Shown here piece by piece: positions 34,232-41,461 of a stretch of 64,000 nucleotides of DNA; positions within the stretch are counted from its first letter, which is position 1; each line of letters begins with the position of its first letter. The notes beneath the pieces were generated by a model. It made no database searches and was not told the origin of the DNA. It saw only the letters and a list, made by a program, of their open reading frames with translations. Made by a program: the position numbers and the translations under genes. The DNA is from Gammaproteobacteria bacterium (GTDB taxonomy: Bacteria; Pseudomonadota; Gammaproteobacteria; Pseudomonadales; Azotimanducaceae). The stretch is taken from NCBI GenBank assembly GCA_030425195.1, contig JAUIAV010000011.1:1-64000 (forward strand), given 5' to 3'.

Positions 34232-35364
34232 TGATTCGACATGATCACGGTGCCGGACGCGGCGAACATGCCGCCGACGCCGTGGCAGACGGTGATCTCG
34301 GCGCCTTCCACCTGTGCCGGCGCGATGCCGCGCATCTGCCGGACGCTTTCCTGCAGCGCGTACATCCCGTACATGCCGGAGTGCATGTAGCTCAGGCCGC
34401 CGCCGTTGGTGTTGAGCGGCAGAGAACCGCCGGGGGCCGTATTCCGCTCGGCGATGAAAGCGCCGGCTTCACCGCGGCCGCAGAACCCGAGATCTTCCAG
34501 GCCGTAGATGGGCAGATGGGCGAAGGCGTCGTAGATCATGAGATGATCCACGTCGGCATGACCGATGCCGGCTTCCTCGAAGGCCTTCTTCCCGGAGACC
34601 CGGAATGCCTTCGACGTGGTCATGTCGTCCATCTGACTGATCATGGGCGTTTCCGTGCTCTCGCCGGTGCCGATGATGTAGACGGGTTTCTGCGGGAAGT
34701 CCTTCGCCCGCCCGGCGCTGGTCAGAATGAGCGCGCCGCCGCCGTCGGTCACCAGGCAGCATTCGAGGAGGGTGAACGGCCAGGCGATCATCCGGGCGTT
34801 CATCACGTCTTCGATGGTCAGCGGATCCCGGAAGGAAGCCCGGGGGTTCATCCCGGCCCATTCCCGCTGGATGACCGCGACTGCAGCCAGTTGCTCGAGG
34901 GTCGTGCCCGTTTCCTTCATGTATCGCAGGAAGGGTATGGTGAAGGTGGTCGGCGGCCCCATGCTGCAGTAGGGAGACTCGAACTGCCCCTGCAGCGTGG
35001 CGCGGCCGCCGGGCCGACCGGACCGGCCGATGTTCGATCGCCCGCTCTCGCCATGTGTGATCAGCACGGTATCGCAGAGACCTTCGTTGATGGCGGCGGC
35101 CGCATGCCGCACATGCAGCATGAATGAGCAGCCGCCGACGGCGGTGCCGTCCACCCACTTGGGAGTGATCCCGAGGTAGTGTGCGGTGGCGGTGGGTGAT
35201 TCACCCGCGGTCGCCACTCCGTCGATGTCGGAAGGCTTCAGGCCCGCATCGTTCATGGCGTTGATGGCGGCATCGGCGTGCAGCTGGATCTGAGACAGAT
35301 CCGGAATTCGGCCGAGCTCAGTGGTTTCCGCGGCGCCGACGATGGCGATGCTGCCCGGCTTCAT
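34222..35364 (-). CDS. Thiolase-like protein (SCP2/Ltp2 type)
   Basis: A 380-residue thiolase-fold protein of the sterol-carrier/lipid-transfer group. C79 (VGGCSFMLHV) occupies the nucleophile region; later segments are MIYDAFAHLPI, LEDLGFCGRGEAG, NTNGGGLSYMHSGMYGM and CHGVGGMFAASG. The classic GHPxGxTG histidine motif is altered. The pairing with a DUF35 protein, whose gene overlaps by 4 bases, matches Ltp2-type retro-aldolases of steroid side-chain degradation as well as some SCP2 thiolases. Tyrosines in YDAF and SGMYGMY fit the aldolase reading; the cysteine argues for thiolysis. AAGGAG precedes the start. Confidence 0.85.
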   Translation of the reverse strand: MKPGSIAIVGAAETTELGRIPDLSQIQLHADAAINAMNDAGLKPSDIDGVATAGESPTATAHYLGITPKWVDGTAVGGCSFMLHVRHAAAAINEGLCDTVLITHGESGRSNIGRSGRPGGRATLQGQFESPYCSMGPPTTFTIPFLRYMKETGTTLEQLAAVAVIQREWAGMNPRASFRDPLTIEDVMNARMIAWPFTLLECCLVTDGGGALILTSAGRAKDFPQKPVYIIGTGESTETPMISQMDDMTTSKAFRVSGKKAFEEAGIGHADVDHLMIYDAFAHLPIYGLEDLGFCGRGEAGAFIAERNTAPGGSLPLNTNGGGLSYMHSGMYGMYALQESVRQMRGIAPAQVEGAEITVCHGVGGMFAASGTVIMSNQAP

Positions 35365-35780
35365 CGGGTGGCTCCTTCAGGCTGGAAGTAGGGAAGGCTG
35401 ATATCGTCCGTCAGCGGCTCGAAGACCACCTCGAGCGGCATGTCGAGGACGAGTGCCTCGGGTGTCTGCTCCACATTGACGATGTTGGTCATCATCCGCG
35501 GACCTTCCTCGAGTTCGACCACGGCGATGGAGTAGGGACCGTCATGCGCCGGATGGGGTCGCTGATTGATCACGTAGCTGTACAGAGACGCTCGACCGGA
35601 TGCATCGAAGACTTCCACATCTCTTGAGATGCAGACAGGACAGAAGGGGCGCGGCGGGAAGTAGACCTCAGTGCAGGCGCTGCAGCGCTGCAGCTTCAGC
35701 ACGCCTTCCCGGGCACCGGCCCAGAAGTGTTCGGTTTCCGGTGTCGGTATCGGCACCGGGATCTTGGATCTGTCCGCCAT
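35361..35780 (-). CDS. DUF35 zinc-ribbon/OB-fold protein
   Basis: A 139-residue acyl-CoA-binding accessory protein. The N-terminal rubredoxin-like zinc ribbon uses C33-x2-C36 and C47-x2-C50 (RCSACTEVYFPPRPFCPVC), followed by an OB fold (ASLYSYVINQRPHPA, YSIAVVELEEGPRMMTNIV). Such proteins partner with thiolase-like enzymes, here encoded by the overlapping downstream gene. AGGAG lies eight bases before the ATG. It is divergent from the acyl-CoA dehydrogenase pair, with 191 bases between, containing a possible -10 (TAAACT at 35911). Confidence 0.88.
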   Translation of the reverse strand: MADRSKIPVPIPTPETEHFWAGAREGVLKLQRCSACTEVYFPPRPFCPVCISRDVEVFDASGRASLYSYVINQRPHPAHDGPYSIAVVELEEGPRMMTNIVNVEQTPEALVLDMPLEVVFEPLTDDISLPYFQPEGATR

Positions 35781-35971
35781 GATATGGCTCCTGATGGGAC
35801 GAGTGACTGAGCACGGAATCGCCGTAGCCTAAAGGATGCACCGGAGCGGTTCAAAATGCGCTGGCGGGTGATCGGATGGATGGCTCGTTCCGTGGAAGAT
35901 GCAAACAGGCTAAACTGGCGGATTCGAATGTCCGTTCACATTATTGAGACTTGAGCTGTTGAGAGATGCAT

Positions 35972-37177
35972 ATGAGTGATGACCTGAACGCGTTCCGCGA
36001 AGAGGCGCGCCAGTGGATTGGCGAAAACTTTCCCGAGTCCCTGAAAGGCAAGGGCATCGGAATGGAGGAATCCGGTGAAGACCTCGGCGCCGATCTGGAT
36101 CGGTGGCGCGAACGCCTGGCTGCCAGAGGCTGGGGCGCTCCCACCTGGCCGGTGGAGTACGGCGGCGGCGGCCTGTCTCAGAGCCAGGCCCGGGCCATCA
36201 ATCAGGAACTCGTCGCTGCCGGGGCGTTCAACCACATCCCCATGATCACGGGCATGGGCATCACCATGGTGGGTCCGACCCTGCTCGACTACGGCACCGA
36301 CGATCAGAAGGCGCGGCACCTGCCGGGTATCGCCAGCGGCGAAATCCGCTGGTGCCTGGGGCTGTCCGAGCCCAATGCGGGCTCCGACCTGGCTTCCCTT
36401 TCCACCAAGGCGGTGGATGCGGGTGATCATTTCGTGCTGAACGGTCAGAAGATCTGGACATCGGGAGCGAACATCTCCCAGTGGTGCGGTGCCGTCGTGC
36501 GCACGGATCCGAATAAACCGAAGCGGGATGGCATCAGCTTCGTGATGCTGCCCATGGATCAGGAAGGCGTGGAGACCCGGCCGATCCGTCTGATCGCGGG
36601 CGCCTCGCCGTTCTGCGAGACCTTCTTCAACGATGCCATCGCCGAGAAGCGGGATCTGCTCGGTCCGCTGAACGAAGGCTGGACGGTGGTCAAGCGTCTG
36701 CTCCAGCACGAACGCCAGAGCCAGACCGGCAGCGGCATGGCGTCCTCCGGCGCAAAACCGACGCCGATCCAGGAGCTTGCGAAGGGCTACGTGGGTACGG
36801 ACGCGGACGGTGCTCTGGCCGATGCGGATCTGCGCACCCGGATCACCCGGCATCTGATGGATGCCAAGGCACACGGTCTGACCATTGCCCGCATCACGGC
36901 GGAAGCGAAGGGCAACGTGGAAGTCTCAGCCGCTGCCTCGATCCTGAAGAACTCCGCCACCATCGTGGCCCAGACCAAGGCCGAGCTGACGCTGGAGCTG
37001 ATGGGCGCGCAGGGCCTGGGCTGGGAAGGGGAGGCGTTTACGGATCAGGAGCTCGGTACCGTTCGCGAATGGCTGGGCGGGAAGGCCATGTCCATCTATG
37101 GCGGCTCCTTCGAAGTCCAGAACAACATCATCTCCAAGAACATTCTCGGGCTGCCCGAGACCACGCAGAAGGGTTAG
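35972..37177 (+). CDS. Acyl-CoA dehydrogenase, subunit with catalytic base
   Basis: A 401-residue acyl-CoA dehydrogenase. FAD contacts are expected at GLSEPNAGSDLAS (about 130-142) and IWTSGANISQ. E247 in LLQHERQS occupies the catalytic-base position of the isovaleryl/steroid-type enzymes; the C-terminal IYGGSFEVQNNIISKNILG is typical. Start set at the second of two close ATGs because GAGAG is then six bases away; the first ATG is at 35966. Five bases separate it from a second, dissimilar acyl-CoA dehydrogenase, suggesting a heteromeric enzyme as in mycobacterial FadE/ChsE pairs. Confidence 0.92.
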   Translation: MSDDLNAFREEARQWIGENFPESLKGKGIGMEESGEDLGADLDRWRERLAARGWGAPTWPVEYGGGGLSQSQARAINQELVAAGAFNHIPMITGMGITMVGPTLLDYGTDDQKARHLPGIASGEIRWCLGLSEPNAGSDLASLSTKAVDAGDHFVLNGQKIWTSGANISQWCGAVVRTDPNKPKRDGISFVMLPMDQEGVETRPIRLIAGASPFCETFFNDAIAEKRDLLGPLNEGWTVVKRLLQHERQSQTGSGMASSGAKPTPIQELAKGYVGTDADGALADADLRTRITRHLMDAKAHGLTIARITAEAKGNVEVSAAASILKNSATIVAQTKAELTLELMGAQGLGWEGEAFTDQELGTVREWLGGKAMSIYGGSFEVQNNIISKNILGLPETTQKG

Positions 37178-37182
37178 CGATC

Positions 37183-38319
37183 ATGGCGGCACTCACAGAA
37201 GAACAATCCATGCTCAAGGACCAGGCGAGTGCCTGGGCGACCGAGCAGGCACCGGTGCAGAAATTCCGCGAGATGCGGGACAGCGGCGCCGCCGAAGGCT
37301 TCACGCCGGCCACCTGGGAATCCATGGTGGATATGGGCTGGACGGGCATTCTGATTCCGGAAGCCTACGGCGGCTCGGATCTCGGTTACCTCACCTTCGG
37401 CGTGGTCCTCGAGCAGCTCGGCCGGCAGCTCACCGCGTCACCGCTGTTCGCCTCGGCACTGGTCGGGGCGTCCGCCGTCATTCTCGGTGGCAGCGACGGG
37501 CAGAAGCAGCAGCTGTTGCCGAAGGTGGTGGACGGTTCGGAGATTCTCACGCTGGCGGTGGACGACGGACCCAGACATGCGCCCGCTGCCATCGCAATGA
37601 AGGCCGAGCGCACGGGTGATGGGTTCAGCCTGAGCGGGACCAAGCACTTCGTGGTCGAAGGAATGACGGCGACGACCCTGATCGTCGCTGCCCGCACCGG
37701 TGGTGCATCCGGATCCATGGATGGCCTGAGCCTCTTTCTCGTGCCTGGAGATGCGCCGGGTCTCAGCCGAGCGCGGCTGGCCACGGTGGACAGCCGGGGT
37801 TACGCGAATGTGACCTTCGATGGGGTGTCTGTCGGCGCGGATGCGCTGCTCGGCGAGGCCGATCAGGGTGGCGTGCTGCTGGACGCTGTGCTCGACCGGG
37901 CCCGGGCAGGACTCGGCGCGGAGATGCTCGGCACGGCGGCTCAGGCGTTCGACATGACCCTCGAATACCTGAAGACACGGGAACAGTTCGGCCGGGTGAT
38001 CGGCTCCTTCCAGGCGCTCGGCCACCGGGCTGCCGGACTCTTTACCCAGATGGAACTGGCCCGCTCCTGCGCCGAGGCCGCCCTGCAGGCCATCGACGCG
38101 GATACGGACGACGTGGCCCAGATGTGCTCACTCTCGAAAGCCCGGGTGGGAGACTTTCTGCACGAGATGTCCAATCAGCTGATCCAGATTCATGGCGGGA
38201 TCGGCATGACGGACGAGTTCGATGCCGGCTTCTATCTGAAGCGGGCCCGTGTGCTCGAAGCGCTCTACGGGAATCAGGCGTTTCATCGGGATCGATACGC
38301 CAGGCTGCTCGGCTTCTAG
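37183..38319 (+). CDS. Acyl-CoA dehydrogenase, partner subunit
   Basis: A 378-residue acyl-CoA dehydrogenase-fold protein. It keeps the N-terminal helical domain, the GTKHFVVEGMTA beta-domain segment and the REQFGRVIGSFQALGHRAA FAD-binding helix, but the C-terminal region (IQIHGGIGMTDEFDAG, then RARVLEALYG) lacks a YEGT-type Glu, and no obvious base replaces it. With its 5' neighbour it probably forms an alpha2-beta2 dehydrogenase for bulky (steroid- or terpenoid-like) acyl-CoAs. An inverted repeat follows its stop. Confidence 0.9.
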   Translation: MAALTEEQSMLKDQASAWATEQAPVQKFREMRDSGAAEGFTPATWESMVDMGWTGILIPEAYGGSDLGYLTFGVVLEQLGRQLTASPLFASALVGASAVILGGSDGQKQQLLPKVVDGSEILTLAVDDGPRHAPAAIAMKAERTGDGFSLSGTKHFVVEGMTATTLIVAARTGGASGSMDGLSLFLVPGDAPGLSRARLATVDSRGYANVTFDGVSVGADALLGEADQGGVLLDAVLDRARAGLGAEMLGTAAQAFDMTLEYLKTREQFGRVIGSFQALGHRAAGLFTQMELARSCAEAALQAIDADTDDVAQMCSLSKARVGDFLHEMSNQLIQIHGGIGMTDEFDAGFYLKRARVLEALYGNQAFHRDRYARLLGF

Positions 38320-38335
38320 TAGCCTGGTGCTGATT

Positions 38336-38375
38336 CCTCAGACGTTCCGTCGATTCAATCCCGGGGCGTCTGAGG
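38336..38375. terminator. Long-loop inverted repeat at convergent gene ends
   Basis: CCTCAGACG and CGTCTGAGG are perfect 9-base arms around a 22-base loop, followed on the plus strand by TTTCG. The element spans the gap after the acyl-CoA dehydrogenase and the last codons of the convergent SDR. A bidirectional terminator is the likeliest role; the long loop and short T-run lower confidence. Confidence 0.4.
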
Positions 38376-39245
38376 TTTCGCGAGGTTTGCCAGTGCGGCC
38401 TCGCCCATCACCGGATTCTTCCCTGTGACGATGTTGTCTGCACGCGTCCTGATCATGTCGTCGAAATGATCATGCGTGAGGATGTAGAGCCGATCATCGC
38501 GGATGGCGTCGAAAACGATGTCGGCGATCTCTGACGGCTGCATCCCCTGACGCAGGATTTCCCGGAACATGGCCATGCGCTGCTCGTCTTCCGGCGTTGG
38601 CGCGGCGGGTTCTGTTTCGTTGACGAGATTCGACGGACGATTACGGCCGCTGTTGAAGATGTTGGTGTTGACGAATCCCGGACACAGGACGGAACAGCCG
38701 ATCTTCGTCTCTTCCGCCCTGAGGTCGACGTAGAGATTCTCCGTCAGGGCCACCACGCCATGTTTGGTCACCGAGTACAGCGCATTGGTGCTGCCGCCGA
38801 TCAGACCGGCCACGGAAGCCGTGTTGACGATGTGACAGGGGGTGTCCTGAGCGATCATCTGCGGAACGAAGACGCGCAATCCGTAGATGACGCTCCACAG
38901 GTTGACGCCGAGCACCCAATCCCAGTCCTTCTGGGTCGCGTTCCAGGCATTGCCTCCGCCGCCTACGCCTGCGTTGTTGAACAGAAGGTGTACGCCGCCG
39001 AAATGCTCCAGAGCTTCATCCAGGGCGCCTCGTAACTCCGCTTCGATCGCGACGTTGGTGACGATGGGCAGTACCTGGTTGTTGGTGGTGGCCCGCAGTT
39101 CTGAGGCGGCCTGGTCCAGCGCGGACTCCTCGATATCCGCCATCACCACGTGCATGCCTTCGGCGATGCACATCTCCGTGAGCGCCCGGCCGATGCCGCT
39201 CGCCGCACCGGTGATCACCGCCACCCGGCCTTCGAACTCCTTCAT
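38355..39245 (-). CDS. Short-chain dehydrogenase/reductase
   Basis: A 296-residue classical SDR. The cofactor motif is TGAASGIGRA (residues 12-21), NNAGVGGGG follows at about 90, and the active site is NTASVAGLIGG with YSVTKHG. D37 in ADIEES after strand 2 favours NAD(H). The C-terminal extension (AIRDDRLYILTHDHFDDMIR) is common in SDRs of gammaproteobacterial lipid and xenobiotic gene clusters. The start has GAGGAAG upstream and a good -10 (TATACT on the minus strand, 39272-39277), but no clear -35. Confidence 0.9.
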   Translation of the reverse strand: MKEFEGRVAVITGAASGIGRALTEMCIAEGMHVVMADIEESALDQAASELRATTNNQVLPIVTNVAIEAELRGALDEALEHFGGVHLLFNNAGVGGGGNAWNATQKDWDWVLGVNLWSVIYGLRVFVPQMIAQDTPCHIVNTASVAGLIGGSTNALYSVTKHGVVALTENLYVDLRAEETKIGCSVLCPGFVNTNIFNSGRNRPSNLVNETEPAAPTPEDEQRMAMFREILRQGMQPSEIADIVFDAIRDDRLYILTHDHFDDMIRTRADNIVTGKNPVMGEAALANLAKPQTPRD

Positions 39246-39546
39246 GAAACTTCCTCTGCCGTGAAAGGCTCAGTATATCGAAACGGGTTCGGAGGTGGCT
39301 GTGGCTGTTTTTCAGCACACTGGAAATCTTCGCTTGTTAGGAGGAAACTTGTTTACAGAAGAGGCTGAGATCAAGGAGCGCCTTCACGGTGCTTTGATCG
39401 GGCTGCGGAAGAAGTGTTTGCGGAATTGTGACTGTTGCAATAAACGCAAGACTTGATCGGCGATGTTCGCGAAACGCGCAATGTTTGTACCTTCCTTTCA
39501 CCCTCCTTCTGGTATCTGAATAAGTTGCTAGTGCAAGGAGATCTCT
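39246..39546. other. AT-richer intergenic region
   Basis: A 301-base gap between divergent SDR and exported-protein genes. It holds the SDR promoter region, a possible 35-codon gene with a strong ribosome site (listed separately), an imperfect inverted repeat (GATCAAGG...CTTTGATC, 39369-39399) and an AAGGAG ribosome site for the exported protein. Base composition is noticeably less GC-rich than the flanks. Confidence 0.5.
39349..39456 (+). CDS. Possible 35-residue Cys-rich peptide
   Basis: A TTG start four bases after a near-perfect Shine-Dalgarno (TTAGGAGG) opens a 35-codon frame. The product has an acidic amphipathic first half (FTEEAEIKERLHGALIGL) and a basic, cysteine-clustered end (KKCLRNCDCCNKRKT) with four cysteines in 8 residues, suggestive of metal or nucleic-acid binding. 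No membrane span is present. It precedes the exported protein gene by 90 bases. I know no family; the case rests on the ribosome site and composition. Confidence 0.35.
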   Translation: MFTEEAEIKERLHGALIGLRKKCLRNCDCCNKRKT

Positions 39547-40317
39547 GTGAAAACAAAAACAATGGCCAACTGGCCGGTCCTTCTGTGCGTGTTCGGGTTC
39601 TTTGCAGCCAGTTCGCTGATGGCGGCGGAACCGCCTCAGCCACTGGCTATCGGGGAAACCTATGGCTGTACCTACAAGGAAGGAAAAGATTTTTCAGACA
39701 AGATGAAAGCGCGCGACTACATGGTTGCGCAGATGGACAAAGCCGGGCTGCAGAAATTTCCCGGCTATCACCTGACACAGATACGGGGCATGGCGCCGGT
39801 AGATACCCTGTGGATGGACGTCTTCCCGGATCTGGCGACCTATGGCGCGAGCAGTGACGCGTGGGACGCGAGTGGTATCGGTGCCGGTGTTCAGGAACGC
39901 TTCGATGCGGTGGAGGACTGTACTTCGGGTCTGAGCACGCTGCGGGTGATCCATCAGCAGGACGACGACGGATCGGATGATCCCGGTCTGGTGATCATGC
40001 TCGCCTGTCATTTCAATCGCGGGAGCGGTCCGCAACAGGTGGATGACCTGGTCAGTCACATGGGTGGGGTAATGGCCGGTATAGGTGCGGATGCTCCGGG
40101 CTTCGCCTTTCTCAGAACGCCGATAACGGGAAACAGGGACTTTCCGGATCTGTTTCTCGGCTCGGTCTTCGAGAACATGTCGCACTGGACCCGGTATGTG
40201 GAACAGCTTTACACCACAGAGGCCGGTTCCCAGATGCGCAACCACATCAACATGGTGGCAGACTGCAGTATCTCGATGTGGAGATCGCAGCAGGTCGTGA
40301 CACCGGATCAGGAATAG
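39547..40317 (+). CDS. Exported protein of unknown function
   Basis: A 256-residue periplasmic or secreted protein. The signal peptide spans about residues 1-26 (hydrophobic VLLCVFGFFAASSLMA, cleavage near AAEPP). The mature part has four cysteines (in YGCTYKEG, EDCTSG, LACHFN and ADCSISMW), probably forming disulfides, and two similar alpha/beta halves, possibly a dimeric ferredoxin-like fold. GTG start after AAGGAG. It is followed 9 bases later by a smaller exported protein with a related N-terminal pattern. No catalytic motif recognised. Confidence 0.78.
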   Translation: MKTKTMANWPVLLCVFGFFAASSLMAAEPPQPLAIGETYGCTYKEGKDFSDKMKARDYMVAQMDKAGLQKFPGYHLTQIRGMAPVDTLWMDVFPDLATYGASSDAWDASGIGAGVQERFDAVEDCTSGLSTLRVIHQQDDDGSDDPGLVIMLACHFNRGSGPQQVDDLVSHMGGVMAGIGADAPGFAFLRTPITGNRDFPDLFLGSVFENMSHWTRYVEQLYTTEAGSQMRNHINMVADCSISMWRSQQVVTPDQE

Positions 40318-40326
40318 GGAGAGAGG

Positions 40327-40710
40327 ATGATGAACAGGATCAGAAGCTGTCTGCTGTTTCTTGCTGCGTGCGCACCTCTGTCTGCAGCTGCCGAGGTCAT
40401 GCATTACTCGCTGTGCAGTCTCTCGGGTGACGCAACCATTCAGGATGTGCAGAGCTGGGTGCAGGACTGGCGGGTGGCCGCTGGAAAAGCTGGCATCGAC
40501 TATGAAGTTCGTCTGCTGGTCGGGCATGCGGCAAACGCGGAGGAAATGCCGCCCAACTTCTTCATAGAAGGCGCCACGCCGAGCATGGAGAGCTATGCTC
40601 AGGCGTGGAACTGGTGGTACAGCAGCGATGCCGGTGCGGTCGCTTCAAACGAGCAGCTGTTCGGGCTCGCCACCTGTGGAAATCAGGCGGTCTTCAGAAC
40701 GCTCGAGTGA
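40327..40710 (+). CDS. Small exported protein, related to its neighbour
   Basis: A 127-residue exported protein with a signal peptide of about 21 residues (cleavage near SAAAE). The mature region begins MHYSLCSLSG and ends with ATCGNQAVFRTL; its two cysteines sit where the larger upstream protein has YGCTYKEG and ADCSISMW, suggesting a shortened paralogue or partner. Trp-rich stretch AWNWWYSSD at about residue 94. Same operon as the upstream gene; a strong terminator follows. Confidence 0.75.
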   Translation: MMNRIRSCLLFLAACAPLSAAAEVMHYSLCSLSGDATIQDVQSWVQDWRVAAGKAGIDYEVRLLVGHAANAEEMPPNFFIEGATPSMESYAQAWNWWYSSDAGAVASNEQLFGLATCGNQAVFRTLE

Positions 40711-40733
40711 GATTTGTTCTGCGCCGATGAACC

Positions 40734-40756
40734 GGCCGCCTCCGGGCGGCCTTTTC
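40734..40756 (+). terminator. Rho-independent terminator
   Basis: GGCCGCC, loop TCCG, GGCGGCC and then TTTTC. A perfect 7-base GC stem with a short T-tract just after the small exported protein gene. It also abuts the stop codon of the convergent VIT-family gene, so it may serve both. Confidence 0.8.
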
Positions 40757-41444
40757 AGAATGCCACGCCGAACAACCGGCCCACGACGGCTGTCAGGAGC
40801 ATGGCCGTGGCTCCCCAGAAGGTGACCCTGACGGCTCCCGTGAGCACGGGTGCTCCGCCGGCGCGCGCGGCGAGCGCGCCGAGACCGGCGAGAAAGACGA
40901 GTGAAGCGACGGCGACGGAAAGGATCTGAGCCGCGCCGACCACGAACCAGGCGACCAGAAGCGGCAGTGCCGCGCCCACTGAGAAGGCGGTGGCCGACGA
41001 CCACGCCGCCTGCATCGGTTGGGCCGATTGCACATCCGAAATGCCGATCTCGTCCCGCGCGTGCGCGCCGAGCGCATCGTGTTCCATCAGAGCGATGGCG
41101 ACCTGCTCCGCAAGCTCCGCGTCCAGCCCGCGGTCTCTGTAGATCTCCGCGAGTTCCTCCCGCTCAGCCATTTCGTCTTCGTCGAGAGCCTGAGCTTCCA
41201 GCGCCAGGTCGGCTTTCTCGATATCCGCCTGCGAGCTCACGGACACGTACTCTCCAGCGGCCATGGACATGGCCCCGGCCACCAGCCCGGCGACCCCGGC
41301 GAGCAGAATCTGATCCTGGCTGGCAGCCGCAGCGGCGACCCCGATGATCAGACTCGCGGTGGAAACTATCCCGTCATTCGCGCCCATGACCGAGGCCCGC
41401 AGCCAGCCGCTGCGGTGTGTCCGGTGATGTTCCTTGTGTGGCAT
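40755..41444 (-). CDS. VIT1/CCC1-family metal transporter
   Basis: A 229-residue membrane protein of the vacuolar-iron-transporter-like family, expected to move Fe(II) or Mn(II). N-terminal GANDGIVSTASLIIG (about 21-35) and the GAMSMAAGEYVSVSSQADIEKADL segment are diagnostic; the acidic cytoplasmic stretch at 77-130 (Glu/Asp-rich) is the metal-binding domain; two further spans close the protein. No ribosome site is seen; it starts 17 bases after the molybdenum hydroxylase stop, so it may be translationally coupled. Confidence 0.9.
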   Translation of the reverse strand: MPHKEHHRTHRSGWLRASVMGANDGIVSTASLIIGVAAAAASQDQILLAGVAGLVAGAMSMAAGEYVSVSSQADIEKADLALEAQALDEDEMAEREELAEIYRDRGLDAELAEQVAIALMEHDALGAHARDEIGISDVQSAQPMQAAWSSATAFSVGAALPLLVAWFVVGAAQILSVAVASLVFLAGLGALAARAGGAPVLTGAVRVTFWGATAMLLTAVVGRLFGVAF

Positions 41445-41461
41445 GCGGACTGGAGCGCGGT

